Assembly (NCBI GenBank): GCA_009823395.1
Contig: CM020510.1
Location: 17,216,273 to 17,280,272 of the forward strand
Direction: 5' to 3'
Length of the DNA: 64,000 nt
From: Thamnaconus septentrionalis
Taxonomy: Eukaryota > Chordata > Actinopteri > Tetraodontiformes > Monacanthidae
In this document: positions 1 through 12,440 of the stretch, piece by piece
Layout of the letters: every line of letters starts with the position of its first letter
Position numbering within the stretch: position 1 is the first letter of the stretch
The notes under the pieces: model-generated
What the model was told of the DNA's origin: nothing
Seen by the model: only the letters and a program-made list of their open reading frames with translations
Database searches by the model: none
Translations under genes and position numbers: made by a program

Positions 1-1339
1 CACTTTTTTGAAAAGAGCTCACGCTCCTTTTTTTAAACGAACTTCGACTCACACAGAGGGCGGTTTAAAAAAAGAACAAAGGAAAACATTCCTGACTATT
101 TGGATTATTTCTGAATTCTCCCACTCAATCCAAGGCCACGAGGGATAGGAAATTGCTGTGATAACTGGCTATAGGCCAGCTTAGTTTCTGAGCAGCACTG
201 GATGTGCTCATTTTCATAACGGCAAGAGCTCCTATCTGTTAACCCTCCCCCTTTATTAACTTTCTGTCTTGCTAGTGTGCCTCTTTTTTTTAAGGGGCTG
301 CTGGTAAAATGGTGTTTTAGAGATGGTTAATGACGGAGACGCAACTCGTGCATTTAAACTCCGGGGGGGCGAGACTTTGTTCTGCAGACTTTCTAGGCAT
401 TGGCTGCAGCAAACATTCATATGAGTTAGGATACGAGCGAGGGAGAGAGTTATCTTCCCTCCTCCCTTCCACGTCTTGTCCTGGTTGAAGGGATGGTCTG
501 TTACTGCATTTAGGGGGGGCGAGGGAGGGCATGTTGTTGCACCTGCTCCATACATGTCCGTAGCTCCAAGTTGACAGGTGCGCGCGTTTGGTTGTCTCGT
601 GTGCACAAAGAGCTCTGTAATATGCCGGCGTCGCGCTAATGTTCTGGAAAAGGGAAATCCTGCATGACTGGATGGAGACACCTGACTCTATTGCCATCTG
701 TTTTTATGCAGTGAGCGGGAGTCCATTATCCTGGCGTGCCCTCACACGCGATGTACACCTGTTGCTCAGCCCAGCTTCGCATGAAGCCTGCTGCTGCCAA
801 AAAGCATTGATTATCGATCACCGCCACAGACTTTTCTGGCGCTCAGTGTTGAGACCACAGTTTTTTTTACCGCGACGCACGTTGTGCTTTATTGTTCTGC
901 TTCTCAGGGATCCGACACCAATGCAGGTCAGTAAACGACACAGCCATGACTCACAGGGGTCCTGTGGTGTTAATTACCTGAGCCAGCCGCCTACACAGCC
1001 CTGCCGCCTGATTTGGATCTCATTTTTGTGTGAGTTCCGCCAACTTGAGTCGGAGCATCTTCGGGGTGTCAGACTGTTGCAGGTGTGAAGTAGATGACGA
1101 ACATTAAAGGGGAAGTTCAAAGGCATCACTTGCATCAACGGAGTCCTGACTCACAGGAATCAACACAAAGTTGTAATGACCTGGTCCACTTTGTCTGAGC
1201 TGTGAGTCACTGTACGCTCATGTCAGATGTGCGTGCGGCCACTTTTATTTTCTCCCTGTAGAGCAATGAATCCATTGTTGTGGCTGTTGAACCACCGGCA
1301 CCACCGTTAGCGTTCATTTCCTTTCTAAGGGTACTCGAT
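1..1339. other. non-coding region, nothing recognised
   Basis: Several short open frames occur on both strands, but none has a recognisable motif or splice context. Confidence 0.4.
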
Positions 1340-2000
1340 TTAAAGGTCCAGTGTGTAATATTGGGCTTAAATTGGGGTTTTTTATATTGGTAAAAGCTCA
1401 ACATATTGCTCTTAAATACAGTATTAAAAGCGTATGCTCGCAGTACAATAAAAGGAATTTGGTTTTCCTGCCCTTAGAACAGTTCTCATATATGTATCAG
1501 AATATACATAGAGCAAGAGTCTTACTCCTAGTTAGCTACCATCGAAACCGCTGGCAGGCAGGCTACCTTAATTACCAGGTTTCCTTCAAAATTTTGCACA
1601 CTTTCATAGAGGATGGATGGTTTGAGAGGGCCGTCAAGAAGGCCATCTATGTGAAAGTAGAGCGACCCTCTTTAAATAGAGGGGGGCGGGGACTGAGACA
1701 TCACCTGTCCTCATCTTACAATGCTGTTTAGGAGACATTACCCCGGCGCTTAACAGACCAACCTATTTGGAGGAGCATCTGCTTAGGCTGCTGGGACACC
1801 AGCTTCTTTGGCACACACATTGGGCTGTCATGTGACCTCAGTCATGTGACCCGTATGAGTCTTTAACGGCCAGAGCTACTTCCTGTGGACCAAACAACTG
1901 ATGAAGGCGTTCGGGTGAACACCGGAACGTCTTGTGTTTTTAAATTTGTTCTTTTTGTTGGAACAAATTCAAAAGAACTTTTCTACCTGGATAAATTAAT
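1340..2000 (+). mobile_element. Penelope-like retroelement relic (3' end)
   Basis: The frame ending at 1731 reads WFERAVKKAIYVKVERPSLN then RGGRGLRHHLSSSYNAV, which I recognise as the usual C-terminal end of the GIY-YIG endonuclease in Penelope-like elements. The DNA after it (ACTGATGAAGGCGTTCGGGT at about 1899) is the usual downstream sequence of such copies. The reverse transcriptase part is absent, so this is a 5'-truncated relic. The left limit is uncertain: the first 100 bp (AAAGGTCCAGTGTGTAAT) may be another fish repeat. Confidence 0.55.
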
Positions 2001-5000
2001 CTCCACAGACACATAGACCTTTCAGAGTATTTGCCAGCCCTTTTCCTCCTCTTTGAGCCCGGAGGTCGGACCGCCGCACAGGATGTGATTCGGCCCCACA
2101 GAAGGATGTGAGTGCGCGGGCCAGGGATGACTGTTGCTATGAATCAGACAAAAAGGGAAACTGAGGAGAAGTGGCCCTGGTGCCTCCAATCAAGTCGCTG
2201 GCTGGGAGCGGGGGGGGGGGACTGGCCAAATCACAGGACACGGGAGTTTTACTTTAAAGAGCCGGCTCTCTGGAATTCATTTTTGGGATAGTTTTGTGTT
2301 GGCTCACCTCGGACACCGGAGAGGAATTCCAGCAGCCCACATCTGCTGCGAGGAGAGGGGAGTGGGGGGGGGAAGGGTGTAACACCAAACACCCACCAGG
2401 AAACATGGAGATAGATCCTAATGTTTCCCACTTCCCTTGTCATCCAGGATGTTTTGTTTGAGTGTCCCGCATGTCCAGTTTAATATACAGACGGCTAAAA
2501 GCACATTGTCTTATGCATGAATGGTCTGCGTGGAGCAGGTGGCGTTATTTAAAGATCTATCTCGTCATTGTTTTTTGTTTTTTTGCTGTTTTATTGTGCA
2601 GTTGTTGGGGAAACATTAGAAAATCAGCCAGTTTTTCTCCACCATGTGTGTGTGTGTGTGTGTGTGTGTCAGGAGGCGTGCATACATCGCCTGTCCTGCC
2701 CTTTTCCTCTTCATACCTCAGATCTCGGGGCCGATGGCCGCCTGACTGTAGACTCATTGTTTTAATGCTAATTGGCTATAGCGTGCGTTCATTCCTTGCG
2801 TGCCTCTCGGGCCGTGTCTCGAATGCCTCTACTGTATCCAAGTGTGCATTTCTTTCCGCTTTATTTCCAAATGAGTCCCGACAAAGACGGAGTCCATTTC
2901 CTCCCTTAACTGCTGCTGGACCAGTCCAAGACAGACTCACTAGTGTAAGCTGTAGCGGTGCACGGTGTTCAGTCTACATTTTATTTCTCTCCTTATTTGT
3001 TTTTTCAGAGTGTATTTTCGTAAGTGTGACAACACAAGTTGTCCTGCTTGTAACTGTACCAAGTTTACAGCCTCTTCTATCAACGTTCAGGCCTGAAGAA
3101 AGATCAGTGGGCGTCCAGAGAGGACTGGAGATACGCCGAGATTTGTCTCCAAAGGGCCGTCTTCAAGTTGTGGAATCATGAATTTGAAGGGTTCTGCCAG
3201 AAATGCTGCTCGCTGATTAATGGTACTGCACAGATAGATTTTACTACCCTGGAAAGGTTGCAGTAACTGTATCCTTACATCGGCCGTAAAGCGAGGAGGC
3301 AAGCTGCATAACTGATTTCATAGATTCATATACTGGGAGTCTGTGCAATAATTTGAATGGCCACTGTGGTCGGCCTGATGAGAGAACCAGATGACACAGC
3401 AGAATTTGAGTCTATTTAAATATCATAATTTTTTATTTTTCATTTTTTTTGCCAGATGGCAGTGCACCATTGTCCCCCACTGTGTCAAAGCAGGCACCTC
3501 ATTTATTTTTGCAGAGCTAATGTCTGCAAGTAGAAGGCCTTAATCCTCAGTTATATTTGAGAGATGGCTCGTGCAAAAAAAACAAGCAGCCCTGTCTTGC
3601 CTTGACTTTTGGCTTCTACTCCAACAAAGACCGTTTACACATTAATCAACTTATGTATCTCATCTACAAACAGTTGAGGCAGCTAGAGCAGAACTTGACA
3701 GCTTTTCTGCAGCCGAGAGATTAAAGCATTTCTCACGTAGTGTATCTTTTACATCGTACTGCTCTCACATTTGTCAGGTATGTTTGCATTTTATTGCATT
3801 TTAATTGTTTTTTTTTTTTTTTTAAACTGCCATTCAGTGTTTTGGGTGCTGTACAAAGACTGTAATTTTCAAAAGCCGCGTTCCGAAATTGACTGAAGGT
3901 TCGAGTGCGAGTAGTCGTCTGCCTCTGTGTTTTTGCCCTGCAGTGACCTAGACCTGGTGCAGGACGAGCAGTGATTGAAAAATGAATGGGGGAAAGTTTC
4001 TGGTCTCACACTATGATGCACATGATATGAATATGATGCATTCAATTTGTGGAGGACAAAGCTCCTCCACAGTCAGACACACATTTGAGGGCGTTCCAGT
4101 GCTTTCTGCCTAATGACACGAGCTTTAATTATCTCCGCTGTCACTACATTTCGAAACACTTGGACGGGAAGCGTCGTCTTTGGCTGTTTTTTCATAGTAC
4201 TTTCCACCCTTCGTACTTTGCCGCTGCCAAGTTGCGTTCACATCATGCACTGCTGCAAGTGATTATGGGTCGCGCTCGTTTTTGCTGAATGCTCTTCATT
4301 CCAGTACAAACAACAGTTATTATCACAGTATTTATTTGTTGTTTTCATTTACTGCAATACAAACCAGTGCTTCCTTCAGCTGTGTGTGTGTGTGTGTGTG
4401 CACCCTGCCCCTTTTCTATCAAGTGTGCACCGCCGCAGTGACAGGCAGCCTTGTGAAACGTCCCACAGGAGTCGTTTGGCGAGGAGTGGGGGAGAGGAAG
4501 TCACCCGAAGTTTGGGTGTTTCTGCACACAACAGTGGAGCCTGTTATCATCGTGGGAGAGTAGGAGACGGATGGGCTGATAACACAGGGAGGGAGAAGGG
4601 TGGGTGGGGGAGGTGGGGTTTGCAGGAGGAGAGACAAGGGAGGCTTGTTGCGAGAAGAAAGCCAGCCGATGCGCGCTCCTATCTCCTCTTTCACCTTCAT
4701 GAGTTGTCCTCCCTTTTCTTGTTCTGGCTTCTCCCCGCCGAAGAACCTTGCAGAGCGGAAGGAGCTCCGATTAGATAAGCGTCCGGCTCGCCGTGTCGGC
4801 CGAGGCTCCCATCGAGGAAGTTCACTGATCCCAGTGAAAGACATTGCCAAAAAAAACAACAACAACAACAACAGGCGGTGTGAGATAATTTCTCCAGAGG
4901 TAAAGGAGGTGTGCGACTCTGTGAGGGAAATGCCCCCTGTGTTGTGTTGCAGATATAATCACTGGGTCAAACAGGGTTTTTGACTAGAGAGGGGGAGGAC

Positions 5001-5006
5001 CCCCCC

Positions 5007-5037
<31 letters not shown>

Positions 5038-5255
5038 CTGCTGCAGCTCTCAGGTGAGCGAGTGCACCGAAGGTCACTGCATTCAGCCCGCCCTTGGATC
5101 AAACTTGTTGACCCACTTTTTTTTTTTGCCCAAAAAGTTCCCAAACAGGCCCCACCCCTTTCACCAGCCCCTCCCCTGAGCTAGACATGCACCCGGGCGA
5201 GCGAGCTCTCCACTCCTCTCTCTCGCTACCTGAAATGTTGTCACTGCTCTCAGCC

Positions 5256-5286
<31 letters not shown>

Positions 5287-7911
5287 GCACATTTCTGCCA
5301 TACTTGTTGCAGATCTCCTCACCCGCCCACCTGTAACTTATGCACACACTCTTAGGCACTGTATGTATCTCAGCAGTTCCCAAGGATCATTGAATAATGG
5401 AGAAACACCAGGCTGTGCAGTTTCTCCCCCTGGCAGATGAGATTGCAGACTACATATATTTTCTCTACCTGGAAAATATGCCATAAGATGACAAAAAAAA
5501 CTATCTTGTCATTTCTTTAAAACTTCAAATCAATTCCCCAAACTATTCCATCTGCCATCATCTGAAAAAAACAAAACAAACCAAAACCAACGTTGTGTTA
5601 TTTGCTTCACCTTTGTAAAGTTTTATGCGTTAACGGTTACTTCCTGCTTCCTCTTTTTCTGTTTAAACAGCTAATATGCTTACTTTATCTCCACATAGTG
5701 TTGGTCCTCTCATCAATTACTTCCCAAGAAATTTTCAATTCCCTGTTTCACTTCTTTGTTTTTGATTTCTATTACTTGTACTACTTCTATTTTGAAAGGA
5801 TTTGTCTGAAGTTCCCCAAACCACTTTTTTGTCCTCTCTAGCCTTATCAACACAACATCTCACAATCCACTTGAACCCAACTAATTTGTATTTTACTGGT
5901 CAAAAGTCATGGGCACTTTAACATATTGAACCATAGCTCATGCTTAAACACATTCATGATTAAAAATAATGGTTAACATACAGTACATAGCGGAAGATTT
6001 CACAGAGGCTTTCAAACATGCAGCAGCAAATTCAGTTTCTTTCAAACTTATTGCTTCTTTGTCAAGCGTTCTCTTCAGACTGAGGCTTCCCATGCCTGGA
6101 AAACAAAATGGGCCGGAGAATGTTTTTTGTGAGCACACATGCAGCTCAGTGTTGGTGCACACAGCGCGAGTCGTGCATGCGTCCCTGCTGAACCACACCC
6201 TGGGCTCACGGCGTGCTTCAAACCAGACACGGGAAGAAAGAGAGTGGAATTCAGGAAGGGATTTAGCTTGTTGTGACAATGCCATGGACTAGTTTAGGCC
6301 GGGGCCGCGGTCACTGGCTGTGGACGGCAAGATAAAGAGCAAGGAAAGTGACAGTCGCGCAGACCTCCAAGCCATTCTCGGGCTAACAGTTGCAGAAAAG
6401 TTTGAAGAACTAAGTTGTGATGGTGATTGGGTGGTACAGCTCTTCCAGTGGACCGTCGACTTGACGTTCAGTACTGCCCGTTTGCAAAAGAAAATCCTAC
6501 AAGCCCACACATACATCATCAACGTACAATGAACACAGCATTGAAGCTGTAAGAGGTTAAAGAAAGCCAAGTGGCAGTGAACTCTAACCCTAACACCAGA
6601 GAAACTCACTTGTGTGTCTTTAGACTTTATATTGTGGTGTTAATACTAGTCAAGTCTGGGCAAATGCACACACACCAATTTACAACACTAGTGTGAGTGA
6701 GAGGCAGCCACACCTTTTCCCGTCCTAATCCTCTTGCATCGGGGACAAGCCCTTCTTTACAATTTCTTCTGGATCCGCCCTGCTCACCTGCGCTCACCAC
6801 CTGCCTCTCAGTTTGTGCATCTGTATGCGTGCAAACAGCTTATGGCTGCGTAAGAATGCTGGAAAAGTAAAAAGATTGTGTAGGGAAGAAGTTCTAGTCA
6901 GTGAATCATGAGGTTAGTAAGCGAGTAGTGGCACATATTCATATTAGTAGTTGAGTGCACTGAAAAAAAGTATTGTGTTTGTTTTAATTAAAGGGAAGAA
7001 AGCAAATGTTTCCGTTCCAGTAATCCGAAAAGTGTATGATCCCACAGCATAGTTGGTTGTATCAGCTGTGTGGAGGTGGGTGTCTCAGTAAAACCGTGTT
7101 GCTCAAATGGAGGGGAAAAAATCTTATTTAAATGTTATGTTGTGTTAACCTTTTTTATATTTTTAAAAATGATGCTTGTACATCGGTGACATTGGAAGCT
7201 TTTATTTAGAGACTGGGTAAGATTTCAGAAGGTGAGGTCAGCTACAGCTTGAAATGATATAAGCTGCGAGGGAATGAGAGACAAAGTGGAGTATACCCGG
7301 TTGGAACACTGACAGATTTTCTTTATTTATTTATCATATTCAAACAGTTACACATTACATGGTTCCTTCTGAGACTTACCACTGGTGCTGTTTCTTTTCT
7401 CTTTTTTTATCATTTTAATCTCCATGGTCTCTTGGCAGCGTTGCGTGTTTCACTGTTCTCACCACATCAGTTTGTACAGTACTTTCAGCAGCTCTGTGTA
7501 ACGGCTATTTCTCAATGGAGCTACTGTACTTTGTTTGCTCTCGGCAGTAAAAAAAAAAAAAGTCCTGCAGGCAAACGGTGCCTCCTCGCTGTGGGGCCCG
7601 GGACTCTGCTAAAACAGCCTGCCAAGCTGCAGCAGCACCACAGCTTCACCAGAGACTCATGTTACCTCCATGCTTGGTCGACTTTGGGCGATAGTGTGTG
7701 ACATGATATTCTTCAACACACAGAAACACAGCCACAGAGATGTGATATTTTAGCCCGGCTTGGGCCGCGTTCACAGCGGAAGATTTCAAATCGAATGCAC
7801 CCTGTTGTTGAGCCTTTTTGACATGACAAATCGTGCCAGTAATCCTTAACCCAAACGGTCCCAAACCTTTTGGAGGGAAACACGTTCTTCCCAGTTGTGT
7901 AGCCCGACACA
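2001..7911. other. non-coding region with microsatellites
   Basis: No exon recognised. There are short (TG)n or (CA)n tracts at 2645-2669, 4382-4400, 5010-5038 and 5256-5282, a T run near 3808 and an AAC run at 4856-4873. Confidence 0.4.
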
Positions 7912-8267
7912 AGCTGCGTTTCCATTACCCATGGAATTGCGCAAAACCTAAATATCGCAATAAAGAATTGGTAATGGAAACACCTTTGTCCATCATGCCA
8001 TCACTCTCTACAACTCCTCACTCGGGGGGAGGAGGAGGACATAGAGTGCTGAGGGTAGTAGTGGGGAATGGAGGTGGCCATTATGTATATGTATATTAGT
8101 AATTATTTATTATTTTATACCTGTGTGCTGCTGCTTTTTTTTTTATCTGTGTGCTGCTATTTTGAATATCTGTGTGCTTAAGTTTCTTTCTTCCATCTGC
8201 GTGTGCTGCTACTGCTGCTGGAAGTTTTAATTTCTCTGAAGGAGTCATCCCAAGGGGATCAATAAAG

Positions 8268-8299
<32 letters not shown>

Positions 8300-8757
8300 A
8301 AGTTCGAAAAACCTCTCAAATTTTGCTATCAGGTTTTTACACTTTCATGAGGTGGTTTTTCAGACATATCAATATATAGTTATATCGCAAAAGTGTCATG
8401 GAAACACTTTTTTCGGATTTACGTATCAACGGACGTGAATTACGGGGTCACGTCACCAGTGCACTTCAAGTGAAAATGTCGCGTCATGTTTGGATGGAGG
8501 AGGAGACGGAATGTTTTTTCCACATAATCAAAGAGAAAAATATAACAACCATTCTTGACAGCAAACAAACGTAAAGAAAAAAATGCTAACGTAATTCTGG
8601 TATATATCTCGCGGGACGAGATTTCACTTCACTTAACTTCGACTTATGCGCTTCACACCATTCAATGGAAACACCTACAAATCGCGATTGTACTTTGTCT
8701 AAATTTTAGAAATATCGCTTTTATTTTGCAAAAAACTGTCATGAAAACGTGGCTATA
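7912..8757. mobile_element. MITE with GCTGCGTTTCCAT-type ends, carrying an inner insertion
   Basis: The left end AGCTGCGTTTCCATTACC is roughly mirrored by the right end CATGAAAACGTGGCT. Internal copies of the motif (AATGGAAACACC, CATGGAAACAC) recur. The middle (about 7990-8300) looks like a separate insertion. Confidence 0.5.
8095..8300 (+). mobile_element. retroposon 3' tail ending in (ATCT)n
   Basis: The sequence ends CATCCCAAGGGGATCAATAA then AGT and a (CTAT)n tract (about 8266-8298). A gggatcaataaagt plus tetranucleotide tail is a common 3' end of fish LINE/SINE copies (recalled). Confidence 0.5.
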
Positions 8758-11700
8758 GTGGCATGTCAGAGAGCATGGTGGTGTTAATCCCTTGCTCACA
8801 CACCCAAAGTGGATCTTTAGATTTGTTGCAGCATTACTGTGATCAGCAAAAGATGTGTAGCTACATGTGTCTGTGCCAGTGCCGTCTTGTTTGTTTGCAC
8901 TAATGTTTCTGTCGTGGAATTAGTAATCTAATTTGCAGCCACGCAGTGTTGGTTTATGTTCTTGCCTGCTGCAATAGTATATCATTTGACTGCCAACTAC
9001 AGGCCCGGCACCCGTATTCCTGTGTTTTTTTAAGCTGTTCATGCGAATGTCAGGATGCAAAGGAAAGAACGTTGAGGTTTTAAGTAGTAGGTTAGAGATT
9101 GGAGAAGGCTGGCAGCACTGTTGGATCAGCCATCACAGTACTTGTGAAAGGAAGCACAGCAGACCCTTGTAAAACAAGTCTGCGTCCCCTTCAAGACCAG
9201 AAGACCCACCCCCCAACCAGTTGACTTGCCTGTGATGGTGCTGCCTGGTCACAGTTTGGCTCAGCTCTTTATTATTTAATCTGGAATCCAGAAATCTCAG
9301 AATGCCCAAGGAGTGTTTCGCAAGACCTGAAACTGGCTCCCCTGGGCGGGTTTGGTAGACAGCGGCCGAGGGAGGGGCGATTATGAGACGAGGGGTGCGC
9401 TTTAACCCACTTACCACACCATCTCAGGGTCTCTTGCCAAAACGGTGAGCTTAGTGCTTTTAATCCTCTTTCCAGAGTGAGCCGATAGTTTGTCGCTCGC
9501 AGCTGCTCTCTTGTCTTACAGCAAAAGAAATGTTTTCTGCGCGTTTCACACCTCCTCCAGCTTCTGTTTGTTTGCAGAGGCATTGGGTTTTCTCCTCCTT
9601 TTTTTTCATTTTTCATGGAGTAAGTACAGACCTGTGATCTTGCTGGGCTCCCCTTGAGAGCTGTGAGGCAGTTTCCTGGTAATAAAACACACCGGTCGCG
9701 GTCTGTCTGGGCCTCTGTTTAGATTCTGCCACTGCTCAAAGTGCTTAACCAACTCCCCTCCCATCCCCCCCCCCCACTCTGCCCCAGACTGGTTTGGCCG
9801 GGGTTGGCCTTAGCCTTAGGGCACTCGCTAAAGTCCAGTTTTTGTGTTTATCCTCTCAACAGCTTTCTTCCAGCATCACATGTCTGCTCTTCTCCGCTGT
9901 GCGGGGCTTCCTCTCGTAATCAGAGGGGCTCATAATACCACGTTCCATGCATTCTTCATGCGCAGTCTTCTCTCCCCGCTTCACACGCACACACGCACGC
10001 ACGGGTGCGCCGCGGCGAGAGCCACCGAGCAGCTCCGTTAATGAAGCCGAACTGCACAAAAAAAAAAAAAAGCTTTCAGCGAGACCGAATGTTGTCGAAT
10101 GTAAGATGAGCGTAGTTAATTCACAATGCAGCTCATCTGTGCGCAGCACTTTGCCGACGCTCCCCCCCCATTTTTCAAAAATGCAAAAGGAAGAGCGGGG
10201 ATGGAGGGAAGGAAGAGGGGCCGTGGCACAAGCGGCGACCGATTGTTGGAGCGGGAGCGGAGCGGGGGGGGCAACAACCCTGTCAGTCCGGGTTTATGTC
10301 TGGACTCCCCTGCGCCCCCCGCCACTCCCCGTGTCATTGTAAGAGAGCGGAGTCACGGCAGAATCGGGGTCAGCCACGCTTTCTTAGCTGCTAGTTCGCA
10401 AACAAACACTCTGCTCGCCGTGTCCCCTCTCGTATCCGTCATCTCTCTCCACTGGCCCCCTTCTTCAAATTGTTCACTCTTACCTTTTTCTAACGCTCCC
10501 CCCTCGTCTCGCGACCGTGCACCGGGGACACTTTCCGCTCTGCGACGCGGAGAGTTGAAGTGAACAAAGGCTGGATCTAGCGTTGAAAAGGCCGATCTGC
10601 CTGGAGAAGAAGGGAGGCCATGGAGGGAATGGTGAACAAATAGGGCTTTTCTTTGGCAGAACTTTTACATGAGCGTTAAAGAGAAACAAGCAGCATGATG
10701 GGACACAATGAATGATGTGTTCTCAAAGAGCCTGTGTTTTTTTATTTTTTTATTTTTATGGATGTGTGTGTGTGTGCGTGCCTGCGCGCACTTTGTTGGC
10801 AAAGCCCAAGCTCTTCGCCCATGGCCGATCCCCCACTGTAAAAGAAGCCATTAGAACTGTGTAAGGAGTCCAACACTGGGATGCAACCATGCTCTGATGA
10901 GTTTGGGCAACCATGAAGACTCATTACCATCTCACTGAATGCGCTTGTCCCTAAAAGACTTGGTGAAATGTACCCAGCGGAGATCAAGAGTGTATAAAAT
11001 GTGCCAACGAAAGAGACGCGAGCGTGGAGAAAGTCTGAAGCGTATCGTCACTTCTTGAATAGCGGCATCTACGTCATTGTGGTGGATCTTGGCTTATTAA
11101 AAATTATTATTTTGCTCGCAGTAACAGCAGCGATGGCGGTGGTCGGGAATCGGTTATGCAAATGTAGCCCTTCTGCATCTCAACTGACACTGTTGTGCTC
11201 CGGGGCTGTGAGGCAGGGCCTTGTCTGACCTGATACAGTCTGGTTGGCTGAACAGATGGCTCACTTGATGAAGGGAGGAAGTGTTGCGGACAGACTTTAA
11301 ATCAAGCCGGGCTTCCACTCGCACCAAGGCTCCCTTTTCTCTTTAACGACCAGTACCTGCAATCCCAGGGTTTGCTCCCAAAGGAGAACCTGCTGCCGCC
11401 GCCTGAAAACCCTAATGCGAGGAGAAGAGCCAAAGTTATCAGAGTCAGGTAGTCAGACAGACACCGGGGAGGTCACAGGAGCCCCTGGAGAGATTTCATC
11501 TTCTATTACTGCTGGGGCACAGCCACCCTGTAGGATTGTGGTTAATACATAAATCCTCGCTGACTGACAGAAGTCTGGACTCGGAGCAAAGCATGGCGAG
11601 ATATCCTGATGCGATGCAGATGTTTTTCAAGTCATCGTCACAGTGAATTAAAACTGATTCATGGCCTAAAAGGTCCCATATTGTGCAAACTTCAGAACAT

Positions 11701-12016
11701 ACTCCCATTTCTTTTTATACTCCTGTTTCCATCAGCTGGTAATCAGGACAATCTGACTGCTTCGTTCTATCCAGTTCCAGTTCCGGGAAGAACGCTCACA
11801 CTTAAGGTGAAAAATTGTAGAGGTGCTCGGCCAAAAAATGAAAATCAAAAAGAGTCAAAAAGAGCCAGGCACACTCGATGTCCTTCCAAAATATTTTTAC
11901 TCCCTAGTTAACAGACTAACAGAGAACGGTTTTGACAAAGAGTCTTCTTCTCGAACATGGATAACATGGAGAAATGCCCTGGTTTTATCGCATGTGTGTT
12001 AACAAACTTTAATTTG
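8758..12016. other. non-coding region including a CpG-rich block
   Basis: No coding exon recognised. The part from about 9,950 to 10,600 is GC- and CpG-rich and is listed separately. Confidence 0.4.
9950..10600. promoter_or_regulatory. CpG-rich block, possible promoter or 5' non-coding exon
   Basis: CpG dinucleotides are dense (CACGCACGCACGGGTGCGCC, CTCGTCTCGCGACCGTGCAC) compared with the surrounding AT-rich sequence. Since sipa1l3 appears to have a spliced 5' UTR, this could be its upstream exon or promoter, but no donor or transcript evidence is visible. Confidence 0.3.
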
Positions 12017-12440
12017 TAGGGATCCACTTTTGTACAGTAAACGAGGAGAGTACGAGTACTTGCTTTTCAGTACTCACGATACCGGGTACTTACATTACAG
12101 TAACTTACTGACTTTATGCCGTTCTACATTGAATAATTACTTTGATATTGATTTTTTCCAAAGATGTTCTGTTATTTGAACAACATTAATCAGCATGTTT
12201 TTCTAGAACATAGGTGTCTGTCACATTTTTCGGTACAAACAAAATTTTACAAAATGATCACATACTGACATTTAACTAAAGTGCATTAAACATCTGAACT
12301 GAACCACCTGAATCCACCCTAAAATGACTTGTCACTGCCGTAAACTGGTATTGGTACGTATGATACAAGTATAAATTGAGTACTTAAGTCTGATATCAGC
12401 AACGATAACCGATACTGGTATCGGTATTGGTGCACCCCTG
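12017..12440. mobile_element. hAT-type MITE, family A (GTAGAGTAC/TATCGGTAC), copy 1
   Basis: 424 bp flanked by a perfect 8-bp target duplication TTAATTTG (12009-12016 and 12441-12448). The ends TAGGGATCCA / TGCACCCCTG are degenerate inverted repeats. Internal phrases TTCAGTACTCAC and GATACTGGTATCGG recur in three other copies in this window. Confidence 0.8.

Noticed and set aside
3890..3925. tRNA-like B box (GGTTCGAGTGC)
   Set aside because: No matching A box, cloverleaf or SINE tail around it.
6320..6532. 70-codon frame (MDGKIKSKESDSRADLQA...)
   Set aside because: Normal-looking composition but no recognised family, no splice context and no neighbour support.
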